From the NCBI RefSeq assembly GCF_036227565.1, contig NZ_CP109460.1, forward strand, positions 5,456,001 through 5,520,000: 64,000 nt of DNA, given 5' to 3'. The notes beneath the pieces are model-generated. The model ran no database searches and was not told the DNA's origin. It saw nothing but the letters and a program-made list of their open reading frames with translations. This document shows, piece by piece, positions 1 through 8,368 of this stretch. The position numbers and the translations under genes were made by a program. Position 1 is the first letter of the stretch, and each line of letters starts with the position of its first letter. Source of the stretch: Streptomyces sp. NBC_01454 (GTDB lineage: Bacteria > Actinomycetota > Actinomycetes > Streptomycetales > Streptomycetaceae).

Positions 1-122
1 TTCGCCTCGCCGCACTTCGCCTCGACCCAGGTGCGGCCGCCGTCGTTGGACCATGCCGCTAGCCGCGGCCGCCGAGCCGTGCGCAGCAGCGCCGCGTACG
101 CCGCCGGAGAGACCGGCAGCAT
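1..122 (-). CDS. Phage minor tail protein, N-terminal fragment at window edge
   Basis: An ATG at 122-120 overlaps the TGA of the preceding tail gene (TGATG), and the frame stays open through position 1, giving 40 residues of a gene cut by the window edge. The fragment has a Trp-Ser-x-Asp-Gly-Gly turn of the kind seen in phage tail-tip proteins. Its position directly after the distal-tail-like gene supports a tail-tip or fibre role. Nothing more specific can be said from 40 residues. Confidence 0.6.
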   Translation of the reverse strand, partial: MLPVSPAAYAALLRTARRPRLAAWSNDGGRTWVEAKCGEA

Positions 123-1015
123 CAGGTGACCCCATTCGTCGACAGCGACGCCCACGAGCTGTAGCTCGACGCGACCGCATTCCAGTCGGCAAAGAGCTCG
201 GCGAGCGAGTCCCACGACCACGAGGGCAGGCGCATCGGTTGCCCGGTGGTCGCCGGTCGCTCGATCGGCTCGATCGTGAATGTGTACTGCATCGACGGGT
301 CGTCGATCCCGAGCTTCCCGGTCGGCTTCTCCGACCAGTCACCGACGACGAAATACCGGTCGGTGTACAGATACGCCGGCCGCACCTGCGCGAGCAGCAC
401 GCCGTCGACGAGCAGCTTCCGGACCCGCTCGATCTTCGTCGCCCCGGTCACGTCGATGGTGACCGCGATCGTCGGTGCCCCGTGCGTGTCGTACGCCGTC
501 GCCCGGTATGGGCTGCCGGCGACGTCGACCGCATCGACCCGGCCGACGCTCGACATGCCGGGCCAATCCACGATCATGACCCGCGCCGAAAGCGCGGGCG
601 TGTCGAGGGACTTGAGCCACAGATCATCCTCGTCGCCGACCTCGGGCGCCGGCACCGTGACCGCGAGGCTCGACGACGGGCCGGTGCTCCCGTCCTCGTA
701 GACCGCGGTCGCGGTGTAGATCACGGCGACGCCGAGGGGCGCCTCGTGATCGTAGGCAGTGCCGACGCCCTCGATCGCCCACGCGGCGTCGCCGCTGCGC
801 ACCGGGACCGCCGCGGCCGCGCCCGGGTCCTGGCGGACGATGCGCACCTGCCGGACGTCGACGGCGTCGGCGAGCGCCGTGCCGGCGGTGTAGTCCACCG
901 ACAGCACGACGCCCGCCGACGGCTTGTCGACAATGGCGGCGAACCATCCGTCGGGCGAGGTGACCCGGTCCGGCGGCGTCACCTCGGGCGCGCTCGGATC
1001 GACGATCATCGGCAT
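122..1015 (-). CDS. Phage minor tail protein (tail-tip or distal-tail-like)
   Basis: This is a 297-residue protein directly downstream of the tape measure gene, the place where long-tailed phages of Gram-positive hosts encode distal tail and baseplate-hub proteins. The N-terminal half contains short beta-rich stretches like Ig/fibronectin-type folds (for example an YTATAVYEDGSTGPSSS segment). The C-terminal third is a separate mixed domain. The ATG is preceded by a strong GGGGAGG ribosome site, four bases from the tape measure stop. The assignment rests on gene order and general composition; I do not recognise a specific family. Confidence 0.7.
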   Translation of the reverse strand: MPMIVDPSAPEVTPPDRVTSPDGWFAAIVDKPSAGVVLSVDYTAGTALADAVDVRQVRIVRQDPGAAAAVPVRSGDAAWAIEGVGTAYDHEAPLGVAVIYTATAVYEDGSTGPSSSLAVTVPAPEVGDEDDLWLKSLDTPALSARVMIVDWPGMSSVGRVDAVDVAGSPYRATAYDTHGAPTIAVTIDVTGATKIERVRKLLVDGVLLAQVRPAYLYTDRYFVVGDWSEKPTGKLGIDDPSMQYTFTIEPIERPATTGQPMRLPSWSWDSLAELFADWNAVASSYSSWASLSTNGVT

Positions 1016-1019
1016 CGGG

Positions 1020-4000
1020 TTACCTCCCCTTCACTCCGGCTCGGCTGCGCTTGCGGACGTCGCTCATCCCGGCATCGACTCGGTCATCGACGACGGCGAC
1101 GAACTCACGCTCGCCGACCTTGAGCACGACCGTGTCGCCTCGTTGCAGCCCGGCGGCCGGTGCACTGGACTGCCCCGAGGTGACCGGCACCGGTACGGCG
1201 GCCGCCGCCATGCGCACCGCGGCCCGGTCGACCTCGGGCAGGCTGCGGATCATTCCGCCGACGAGCCCGGCGCCAACCTGTGCACCGACCTCGTCGGTCA
1301 CCCTCGACGGCGACTTGATCTTGAGCTCACGCTTGATCGCCTTGACCATCCCGGAGCCGAGCCGATTCATCTGCGTTTGCAGCTCGGCCTCTTGCGCCTG
1401 GAGACCCGTAAGGAACCCGCGGCCAGCCTGCGACCCGGCGTCGTACATCGCGTCGGCCATGGTCCGGCCGTAGGACGTCGAGAGCGCCGAGCCGCTCCTC
1501 GCGAGGGCGTTGAGCTGCTTGATCTGCGCGGCGTTCGCGCCCGAGACGAGCCCGGCGAGGTCGCTGTCGGGACCGGCCGCGACGAGCTGCGAGATCAGGT
1601 TTTGGCTGACTCCCTTCTTCGACGCCGTCTTGATCTGTCCCTGAAACGCCTTGAGCGCGGACTGCCGCGACTGCATGCCGGTGATCAGGTTCCCGACCGA
1701 CGTCGGGTCGCTGACGTTGGACAACCCGAGGTAGTCCGAAGCGCTCTTCTTCTGGTCGGTGTACGCCTGCTTCGCCGCGTCGAGCCGGCTGCCGACGCTG
1801 TCGCGGCTCTTCGCGAGCGCCTGCAACTTCGTCGACGCCTTGTTGACCGACGTCGACAGCGTCCGGCCGGCGCCGCCCGCCGTCTTGAGATCGGCCGCGA
1901 GGTTCTTCGCCGCGGTCGAGATCGACGAGGCGCTGCCCTTGAGCGACTTCGTGAACGATGTGAGATCGCCCGGAACCGCCTTCCGAGCCTTCGTCCTGGC
2001 CGTGCCGCTCGCGAACCCGCGGGCGCCGAGCCCGGCCGCCATGCGCAGCGACGTCGGGCTGTCATAGACCGTCTCGCCGCCCTTGAAACGGACGAGCTCG
2101 GGCCCACGCTCACCAACCCACGCGAGTTCGCCGGCCCGCGGTCGCCCGCCATCGGCGTATCCACCAGCGCGGTTGTACGCCTTCGAGAGCGAGCCGTACC
2201 TCGACAGCGCGTACCGCATGCTGGCGTAGATGTTGGCGAGCGGGTCGAAGATGCCCCGACCGGCAAGTTTGCCCGCATAGGCGGCGAAGGTCGGCGGGAT
2301 CACCTGCATCAACCCGCGCGATGCGACGCCGTTTTTGGCGTTGATGTCCCAATTGTTGATGGACTTTGCGTTGCCGCCCGACTCCTGATTCATCCGGCGC
2401 AGCACGACCGGCAGCAGACTCGCCGGCTGCCCGACGAGCTTGAGCGCCTGCAAGACGACGCTCGACCACCGCTTGACGCCGGACCCACCGACGTCCGCCG
2501 ACGAGCCGCCGAACAGACCCTTCGCCGCGTCGACGATCTTGTCTTTGAGCCCGCCGAGCATCTTCGCCCAGGGAGACGAGCCGATCGCGCCGATCTTGTC
2601 GCGAATGAACCCGGTTGCCTTCTCCCACATCTTCGAGGGGTCCGACAGGAAGTCGACGCCGTCCATCACGACGCCGCCGATCTTCTTCGCCGCCCCGCCG
2701 AGCCAGTCGACAGCCGAACCGATCACGCCGCCGTCGGCCATCAGCTGAGCGCCGGCGGCAGCGTGCAACGCGCGGGCCCGACCGCGGTATTTCGGGTCGG
2801 TCGGGATCACGAACTCGGGGTACTGGGACCGGCCCTCGCCGACGATCGCGGTCGGCTTGTTGACCTTCATCGGTGCGGCCGGCCCCCACGGACCGACCGT
2901 GCCGCCCGCGGCGAGCAGCTTGGGAGCCTTCGGCAGCGGGTCGAGCCCGACCACGCCGGCGACCTTGTCCCAAACTGCCTTAATTCCCCGTGTATAGACC
3001 CATTCAATGATGAAGTTCACCGGCTTCGCGGCGATCGACTGCACCTTGCCCCACGCCTTGCCGATCGCGTCCTTCGCGAGCTCGAAGGCGTCACCGAAGA
3101 GCGCGACGCCCCGCTTCCCCGCGTCGAGCGCCGGCTTGAGGGCCTTCGTCCACAGCCACGACGCGGCCGCCCCGATCCCGTCGAACGCAGGTTTGACCGC
3201 GCTGCGGTACAGCCACGAGCCGACAGCGCCCAGTCCCCGCCACGCCGCCTTCGCGAGCTCGACATTCGGTTTGATGATCGAGGTATAGAGCCACGACACC
3301 GCCGAACCGATCCCGTTCATCGCGGGTTTGATGGCGTTCGCGTACAGCCACGACCCGGCCGCGCCCAGCGCATGGAAGGTGCCGATCGTGGCACCGATCA
3401 CCGGCTTCAAGATCGTGCCGTACAGCCACAAGCCGACCGCCGCGATCCCTCGGAGCGCTGGCCCGACCGCCACATTCCAGAGCCATGACGCGACCGCGCC
3501 GAACGCCCGGAAGGCGATCACGAGCGGCGCGATCACCGCGACCGCGACGATCGTGAACAGCACGCGCGCCGCCGTGCCGATGAACCCAAACACGGGCGAG
3601 AGCACGCCCGACCACAGCCACGACGCCGCCGAGCCGACCGCCTGTAGCGCCGTCCAGATGCCCGAAAGTGCCGGCTTCAGGAACGAGTTCCACGCGACCG
3701 ACGCGGCCGCCTGGATGCCCGCCCACGCCCCTTGGACGATCGCCCGGAACGTCGCACTCTTGTTGTAGGCGACGACCAGGGCAGCGCCGAGCGCCAGAAT
3801 CCCCGTGATGATCAGCCCGACCGGGTTCGCGCTCATCACGGCGTTCAGCACGCCTTGCGCGATCGCGAACCCGCGGGTGACCGCGGCCGCCCCGAGTATC
3901 ACGCCCCGATAGATCGCGAACACGGCGGTCGTCGCGCCGGTCGCGAGCGCCGAAGCACCCATCGTGAGCGCGATGCCGCCGACGGCGACGCCGAGCGGTA

Positions 4001-5285
4001 TGAGCCACGCCCCGTAGTCCTTGACCCACTGCACGCCGCCGGCGAACGCCGAGCCAACGCCCTTGACGGCGGGCACGAGCGTGCCGGCGAGCGCCCCACC
4101 GACCGTCTGCGCGGGCGGCAGCACGTACCGGTTGAGGAACGAGCCGAACTTCTCGACAGCCGGGATCGCGTACCGGTTCGCGAAGTTGGCGATCCCCTGC
4201 AACGCCTGCCGCTTGAACACCTCGATCTTCGAGGTCGCGGTGTCGTGCAGACTCTTGCCCATCTTGTCGGCCGCCCCGCCGACCTCGCCGAGCCCGGCGG
4301 CCGCCTTCGAGGGGGCCATCGCGAGAAGCGCGCTACCAAGATCTTCCGCCTGCGTACCGAACAACGCGGTCGCGGCTTGCGCCTGCTTAACGGGGTCCTT
4401 GATCCCGCGCAGCCGGTCGAGGGTGAGATCGAGAACGCCGTTCGCGGCGCTGCCGCCCTTCGCGAACTTCGCCGCCATGTCGGACGCGTTGAGCCCGAGC
4501 ATCTTGAACCCGCCGGCGGTCGTCGTGCTGCCGTCGACCGCGCGGATACCGAATTCCTTGATCGCGTCGGCCGCGAGATCACCATCGCGAGCACCTGCCC
4601 GAAGCGCCTGATTAATCAGGCCGATCGACGACGACCCGTCGAGCCCGGCCTTTTTGAACTGCACCCCGTATTCATTGAGAGTGTCCAACAAATCGCCGGC
4701 TTTATCGGCGCCGCTTTGGAACCCGCGGGTGATGAGGTCGAACGCTTCCTTACCGTTCGCTGCGAGCCCGGTTTTGATGAGCTGTCCGGCAGCCTTCGCC
4801 GAGTCGCCTACGTCGGCGTCGAACGTGTCGGCCAAATTGAGGGCTGCCTTAGATAGCCCGGCGAGCTCCTTCTTTGGCGCATTGATCGAGGCGACGCCGT
4901 TCGAGGCGAGCGCCTTCAAACTGTCGTTGACCTGATCGATCGACTCGCCGTATCCGCGGGCGTAAACCGACCCGGCGATCTTGCCCGCCCGAGCCGACTG
5001 CTTCTCGGACAGCCCGAGCTGCGCCCCCAACTTCGCATTGCTCTTGTCCTGTTCGACCGCTTCGGCGAATCCGGCAGCGAACAGCGCCCCGGCTCCGGCG
5101 GCGACACCGATAACGCCCTTTTTCAAGGCGCCACCGATGCCGCCGAGGAACCCCTGCCCCGTCTCCTGCCCGGCTGCCTGCCCGACGCGCTGCGGCTCGT
5201 TGCCGAACTGCTGACTCAGCAGCCGGCCGAAATCGCGCACCTCGGGAACGATCGACACGTAGCCGACGCCAATCTCGACCGGCAC
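1020..5285 (-). CDS. Tape measure protein with internal lytic transglycosylase domain
   Basis: This 1421-residue protein sets tail length and is threaded through the tail tube. Residues about 1-400 are helical and Ala/Gly/Lys-rich. Residues about 415-530 are hydrophobic, typical of the membrane-interacting part. Residues about 545-735 hold a regular SWL(W/Y) repeat with a 45-residue period. Around residues 960-1045 there is an SLT-type lysozyme domain (NQESGGN with the catalytic Glu, then GLMQVIPPTF and a Tyr-Asn-x-Ala-Gly-Gly motif), presumably for local peptidoglycan cleavage during DNA entry. The C-terminal part is again helical. The start is GTG at 5285. The gene follows the tail chaperone pair, the usual order. 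Confidence 0.95.
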   Translation of the reverse strand: MPVEIGVGYVSIVPEVRDFGRLLSQQFGNEPQRVGQAAGQETGQGFLGGIGGALKKGVIGVAAGAGALFAAGFAEAVEQDKSNAKLGAQLGLSEKQSARAGKIAGSVYARGYGESIDQVNDSLKALASNGVASINAPKKELAGLSKAALNLADTFDADVGDSAKAAGQLIKTGLAANGKEAFDLITRGFQSGADKAGDLLDTLNEYGVQFKKAGLDGSSSIGLINQALRAGARDGDLAADAIKEFGIRAVDGSTTTAGGFKMLGLNASDMAAKFAKGGSAANGVLDLTLDRLRGIKDPVKQAQAATALFGTQAEDLGSALLAMAPSKAAAGLGEVGGAADKMGKSLHDTATSKIEVFKRQALQGIANFANRYAIPAVEKFGSFLNRYVLPPAQTVGGALAGTLVPAVKGVGSAFAGGVQWVKDYGAWLIPLGVAVGGIALTMGASALATGATTAVFAIYRGVILGAAAVTRGFAIAQGVLNAVMSANPVGLIITGILALGAALVVAYNKSATFRAIVQGAWAGIQAAASVAWNSFLKPALSGIWTALQAVGSAASWLWSGVLSPVFGFIGTAARVLFTIVAVAVIAPLVIAFRAFGAVASWLWNVAVGPALRGIAAVGLWLYGTILKPVIGATIGTFHALGAAGSWLYANAIKPAMNGIGSAVSWLYTSIIKPNVELAKAAWRGLGAVGSWLYRSAVKPAFDGIGAAASWLWTKALKPALDAGKRGVALFGDAFELAKDAIGKAWGKVQSIAAKPVNFIIEWVYTRGIKAVWDKVAGVVGLDPLPKAPKLLAAGGTVGPWGPAAPMKVNKPTAIVGEGRSQYPEFVIPTDPKYRGRARALHAAAGAQLMADGGVIGSAVDWLGGAAKKIGGVVMDGVDFLSDPSKMWEKATGFIRDKIGAIGSSPWAKMLGGLKDKIVDAAKGLFGGSSADVGGSGVKRWSSVVLQALKLVGQPASLLPVVLRRMNQESGGNAKSINNWDINAKNGVASRGLMQVIPPTFAAYAGKLAGRGIFDPLANIYASMRYALSRYGSLSKAYNRAGGYADGGRPRAGELAWVGERGPELVRFKGGETVYDSPTSLRMAAGLGARGFASGTARTKARKAVPGDLTSFTKSLKGSASSISTAAKNLAADLKTAGGAGRTLSTSVNKASTKLQALAKSRDSVGSRLDAAKQAYTDQKKSASDYLGLSNVSDPTSVGNLITGMQSRQSALKAFQGQIKTASKKGVSQNLISQLVAAGPDSDLAGLVSGANAAQIKQLNALARSGSALSTSYGRTMADAMYDAGSQAGRGFLTGLQAQEAELQTQMNRLGSGMVKAIKRELKIKSPSRVTDEVGAQVGAGLVGGMIRSLPEVDRAAVRMAAAAVPVPVTSGQSSAPAAGLQRGDTVVLKVGEREFVAVVDDRVDAGMSDVRKRSRAGVKGR

Positions 5286-5291
5286 GCCGCA

Positions 5292-5783
5292 TCACCCCTT
5301 CCCGGGGAGCACCTGAGAGTTGATGTGTGCGTACGCAGCCCGTGCTCGCGCCCGCTGCTGCTCGGCTTTCGCCTCGGTCTCTTCGGGCAGCGGTTCGCCC
5401 GGCCGCCAACCCGGCTCGGGCCACGGTTGGGCCGGCTTCTTCGGGTCGCGATTGGCGTTGAGAAACGCCGTCAGCAAGAGATTGAGCAGATCGCGAGTGT
5501 CGGCGGCCGCCCAATCGGATACCTGCCAGTGATGGCCGGCTGCTGCGCGTGCGGTAGCCGAGTCGGGCGGAAGGCGCTCGACCATGATTCGCAGCAGCCG
5601 CAGCGTGATCTCGCCCCGCCAGAATGCGGCGAGCGGCCCGCCGACCCCGTACTGCTCGCCGCCGTAGTAGTGGAGTAGGTCGGCCTCGACGGCTTCGGGA
5701 TCGTCGCCGAGGACGTCGAGCACGCTGAACTCGTAGGCTTCGGGCCCGTCGCCGTCGTCGCCTACCGCTTCGTAGGGCGGTGC
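5292..5783 (-). CDS. Tail assembly chaperone, downstream (T) part, probably made by -1 frameshift
   Basis: This frame is open from just after a TAA at 5786-5784 to the stop at 5292 and lies in the -1 frame relative to the upstream chaperone gene. The only internal start is a GTG at 5723 with no convincing ribosome site. The likely product is therefore a G-T fusion made by -1 slippage in the short window 5762-5783, where both frames are open. The encoded segment is acidic and helical, with a VSDWAAADTRDLLNLL region typical of actinophage chaperone C-terminal parts. It sits immediately before the tape measure gene, whose product such chaperones bind during tail assembly. Confidence 0.75.
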   Translation of the reverse strand, partial: APPYEAVGDDGDGPEAYEFSVLDVLGDDPEAVEADLLHYYGGEQYGVGGPLAAFWRGEITLRLLRIMVERLPPDSATARAAAGHHWQVSDWAAADTRDLLNLLLTAFLNANRDPKKPAQPWPEPGWRPGEPLPEETEAKAEQQRARARAAYAHINSQVLPGKG

Positions 5784-6085
5784 TTAGTGAGGGTGTCCTG
5801 CATCTCCGAACGTGCCGCGACGTAGACGAGCATGAGCCCGTTCGCGTTGCCGCCCGACTTGATGAACTCGCCCCACTGGTCGCCGAGCAGAATGCGGGCC
5901 CTCGCTTCGTCTCCTTCGGCCGCGTCGATCTCCTTCGCGAGATCGTCGGGCGTGAACAGCGGGTGCGGGAACGTCCATATCTTCCCGTCGTCGGTTTCGA
6001 CCTCGACGAGCTCGCCGCCGACCGCTTCGGCGTACGACGCCTTGACCGCCGACAGCTTGAACCGGGCCTTGTTGGGCTTCGACAT
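5762..6085 (-). CDS. Tail assembly chaperone, upstream (G) part
   Basis: This 107-residue protein begins at the ATG at 6085, preceded by GGAAGAGAG at good spacing. An in-frame ATG 42 bases upstream lacks such a site. The segment VEVETDDGKIWTFPHPLF followed by an acidic helix and LLGDQW is typical of actinophage G-type chaperones. The gene lies between the major tail protein and the tape measure gene. Its stop at 5762-5764 overlaps the open -1 frame that encodes the T extension. Confidence 0.85.
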   Translation of the reverse strand: MSKPNKARFKLSAVKASYAEAVGGELVEVETDDGKIWTFPHPLFTPDDLAKEIDAAEGDEARARILLGDQWGEFIKSGGNANGLMLVYVAARSEMQDTLTKHRPTKR

Positions 6086-6189
6086 GATCGTGCTCTCTTC
6101 CTCGGGTGAGTCTGCGGGTGAGCTCACGAGGGCGAGGGACGGAGGGGCTCACCCAGAACCGCCGTCCCCCGCCCGATCACGGGGCAGCG

Positions 6190-6849
6190 TCAGCCGCCGG
6201 ACGGGGGAGCGAACGACCTCCAGCCGGGCCCATCGATCCAGTTGCGGCACGGGGTCTTGAGCACGGGATCGCGGTACGCGGTGAACGTCACCGGTCGCTG
6301 CGTCTCGGTGCTGCGCGCCCACTGCTCGTCATCGCGCGAGGTGAGTCGGGCTCGCGGGAAGAACTTGATCACGTAGATCTCTTCGCCGCTGTCGCTGTAG
6401 TCGAGGCCGATGAAGAGCAGCCGGCGGTACGGGTTCTTCGGCGTCGCGGGGCGGTCCCACTGCCACGCCGAGCCGATCGTCGGCAGTGCACCTGTGCCCG
6501 ACAGTGGCAGTCCCTCGAAGAGCGCGACCGTCGCCTGATTGGTTTCCTGTGCCGCGTACTGCGCGCTGAGCACGTCCGACTCGACGTCGGACCGGGTCGG
6601 CTCGACCGCCTGCGACGAGGTGACGTCGGCCATCGACAGATCACCGGTGAAGGTGACGCCGTCGTCAGTGGTGTAGCCGACCGGGACGTAGCCGGTAGGG
6701 ATCGCCGTAAGGGCGCCGTCGGACGAGTTGAACGGGGTCGCGACGACAGCCGCCGAGTAGTCCGCGGCGTAAACAGCCTGCATGAGCTGCTTGCGGATGT
6801 AGTCGTTCCTGAGCCCGTCTTCGAGGACCGGCGGGGTCGGTGTGGACAT
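6190..6849 (-). CDS. Major tail (tube) protein
   Basis: This 219-residue protein sits between the tail terminator gene and the tail chaperones, the conserved slot for the tail tube subunit. The sequence is beta-rich, with a PTGYVPVGYTTDDGVTF stretch and a later segment (YVIKFFPRARLTSRDDEQW) resembling the beta-sandwich tube fold. The ATG at 6849 has a GGAGGG ribosome site; longer in-frame extensions to 7086 run through a terminator hairpin and the previous gene and are rejected. The hairpin just upstream may set its expression relative to the connector genes. Confidence 0.85.
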   Translation of the reverse strand: MSTPTPPVLEDGLRNDYIRKQLMQAVYAADYSAAVVATPFNSSDGALTAIPTGYVPVGYTTDDGVTFTGDLSMADVTSSQAVEPTRSDVESDVLSAQYAAQETNQATVALFEGLPLSGTGALPTIGSAWQWDRPATPKNPYRRLLFIGLDYSDSGEEIYVIKFFPRARLTSRDDEQWARSTETQRPVTFTAYRDPVLKTPCRNWIDGPGWRSFAPPSGG

Positions 6850-6864
6850 GCGTCCCTCCAATGG

Positions 6865-6894
6865 AAAACCCCCGGCCGCGACGCGGTCCGGGGG
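6865..6894 (-). terminator. Intrinsic terminator-like hairpin upstream of the major tail gene
   Basis: Two arms, CCCCCGGCCGCG (6869-6880) and CGCGGTCCGGGGG (6882-6894), pair over about 12 bp with one bulged base. On the minus strand the stem is followed directly by TTTT. It lies between the tail terminator gene (ends 6923) and the major tail gene (starts 6849), so it faces the structural transcript. Confidence 0.7.
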
Positions 6895-6922
6895 TGTGCT
6901 GTCAGGGCGGGTGAGCCCGTGT

Positions 6923-7327
6923 TCAGGTGGCGAGGCTCTTGCCCCGCAGCGAGATCTCGACGGCGAGCGCGTACCGCGGCGAAGAACTCGCCGGGTCCGG
7001 CAACAGGTTCGGTCCGCCGACCTCGTCGACGTCGTACGCGGTTGCTCCGCGCCATCCGGGGATTGCGCCGAGCAGCGCCCGCGCAAGCTGCATGAGGTCG
7101 TGCGCGGCTTCCTCGGTCGACCCCCAACAGTGGACGTCCAGCCGCGGCCGGTCGGTCACGACGTCCCGCTGCGCCCCGCCGATTCGCTCGACCCGGACGA
7201 ACGACGTCGGTCGCGGTGAGGGCACCCGCGTGCCTACGTGCACCGGCTGCCCGTGCTCGGCGAGCCTCGCTCGCAGGTAGTCGGCGACGACCGCCGCGGC
7301 GTCCGGGAAGACGATCGGCGGTGTCAT
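6923..7327 (-). CDS. Tail terminator / tail completion protein
   Basis: This 134-residue protein begins at the ATG at 7327, which overlaps the TGA of the preceding gene. Size, position (last connector gene before the major tail gene) and composition match small tail terminator proteins of lambda-U/DUF3168 type. It shows an N-terminal helix (DAAAVVADYLRARLAEHG), a beta-strand pair ending FVRVERIGG, a LDVHCWG strand and a helix (AAHDLMQLARALLG). Such proteins cap the finished tail tube and join it to the head. The precise family is inferred from order and fold pattern. Confidence 0.75.
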   Translation of the reverse strand: MTPPIVFPDAAAVVADYLRARLAEHGQPVHVGTRVPSPRPTSFVRVERIGGAQRDVVTDRPRLDVHCWGSTEEAAHDLMQLARALLGAIPGWRGATAYDVDEVGGPNLLPDPASSSPRYALAVEISLRGKSLAT

Positions 7328-7605
7328 CAGTCGGTGTCCCCCGCGGCGTCCAAACCGCGCAGCAGCGCCCGCCGCGACACCTCGGGGTACGGGGTCGAGT
7401 AGTCCCCGATCACGGCGCCACGGGCCCGCTTGTCGCCGGCCTCGACGTCCGTCCGGAACTGCCCTTCCCAACCATCGGACTGCGCGGCCGCGGCCGCGGC
7501 GTCCTCGACCGCCCGGGTCTTCCGCTCGATCAGCGCGTGCGTCTCCGGCGTCTTGAGTAGACCTGCGATGTTGCGCCGGTTGGGACGAAACCTTGACCGT
7601 GCCAT
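7327..7605 (-). CDS. HK97 gp10-like minor tail/neck protein, short form
   Basis: This 92-residue protein has a GGAGGGG site before the ATG at 7605. Its place between the head-closure gene and the tail terminator gene is that of HK97 gp10-like neck proteins. It is shorter than most of that family (about 120-150 residues). It is rich in Arg and Ala and ends in an acidic tail. Its TGA is shared with the ATG of the next gene, so translation is probably coupled. Confidence 0.6.
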   Translation of the reverse strand: MARSRFRPNRRNIAGLLKTPETHALIERKTRAVEDAAAAAAQSDGWEGQFRTDVEAGDKRARGAVIGDYSTPYPEVSRRALLRGLDAAGDTD

Positions 7606-7607
7606 GG

Positions 7608-7961
7608 TCACCCCTCCACTACCTTCAGCCTGATCTCGAAGTGATGCAGCGCGGCCGGCTCGTACGCCGGCCCCGGGGGCCCGATCACCTCGAAGTCGAG
7701 CCCGAGCCAGTGCACGCGTGCCTCGCCGCGCACCGTGAGCGGCTGTCCGCTGGTGTCGCGCGAGTTGCACAGCATCAGCCATTCGCCGATCTGCGCGCTC
7801 CGTTGGTCGGTGTCCTCGGCCCCGGTGTTCTGCTGCATCCATGCGTTCACCGCGGCGTGCGTCGACGTCGTCCAGTCGTCGACCTCGTTGCCGTACCGGT
7901 CCGTCGTTGTCCCCGGCTGCTCGACGTCGACGAGGTGCGGCAGCAGATCGTCGGGGATCAC
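7608..7961 (-). CDS. Head-closure / head-tail adaptor protein
   Basis: The predicted start is GTG at 7961, overlapping the previous gene's TGA (GTGA) and preceded by AGGGCGG, giving 117 residues. An ATG at 7997 would overlap the upstream gene by 40 bases and is less likely. A TTTDRYGNEVDDW segment and a VRGEARVHWLGLDFEVIGPP strand pair fit SPP1 gp16-like stoppers that seal the filled head. Neighbours on both sides are connector proteins. Confidence 0.75.
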   Translation of the reverse strand: MIPDDLLPHLVDVEQPGTTTDRYGNEVDDWTTSTHAAVNAWMQQNTGAEDTDQRSAQIGEWLMLCNSRDTSGQPLTVRGEARVHWLGLDFEVIGPPGPAYEPAALHHFEIRLKVVEG

Positions 7962-8365
7962 AGGAACCGCCCTTTGCACAGCGGGTCGTACTGCCATCCG
8001 GGCAGCCCGTCATCGCGCAGCCCTACCGAGTACGCCGCGTCGGCGTCCGGGTCGTCGAGCGTCTCGGGCTGTAGCAGAGCGATCTCGTCCTCGGTGAGGT
8101 AGAGCCCGCCGGCCTCGCCGAGCGTCTCGGCGTACTGCCCGATGCTCCTCTGCCGGTAGCCGCCCGGGTTCGCCATGACCCGGCGAGCGACGGCGACCGC
8201 GATCGCCGTCGTTGTCCCCGGGGCCGGCTCGTATCCGGTCGGAATGTGCCGCCGCATGAGCGCCGAAGCGTCGTCGAGGTACGCCTCGACCTGCGAGCGC
8301 TTCGGCTCGACGAGGGTCACGCCGGCACGCGCCTCGTAGTCCTCGACGGTCGCGAACGGCGCCAT
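7958..8365 (-). CDS. Head-tail connector protein (gp6-like adaptor)
   Basis: This 135-residue helical protein starts MAPFATVEDYEARAG and continues with a helix (SQVEAYLDDASALMRRHI) and an AVARRVMANPGGYRQRS segment. This pattern is characteristic of HK97 gp6 / phage Gp19-Gp15-like adaptors that form the ring below the portal. A GAGAGGAG site precedes the ATG. It lies between the small post-capsid gene and the head-closure gene. Confidence 0.85.
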   Translation of the reverse strand: MAPFATVEDYEARAGVTLVEPKRSQVEAYLDDASALMRRHIPTGYEPAPGTTTAIAVAVARRVMANPGGYRQRSIGQYAETLGEAGGLYLTEDEIALLQPETLDDPDADAAYSVGLRDDGLPGWQYDPLCKGRFL

Positions 8366-8368
8366 GCC

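Noticed and set aside
924..3488. Long plus-strand open frame (854 codons) opposite the tail genes
   Set aside because: It is antisense to the tape measure gene, has Arg/Pro/Ala-rich shadow composition and no ribosome site. High GC keeps the opposite strand open.
7605..8013. Upstream extensions of small connector genes (for example to 8013, 8902, 10309, 10976, 13301, 15874)
   Set aside because: The extensions overlap neighbouring genes, have shadow composition, and internal starts carry good ribosome sites or start/stop overlaps.
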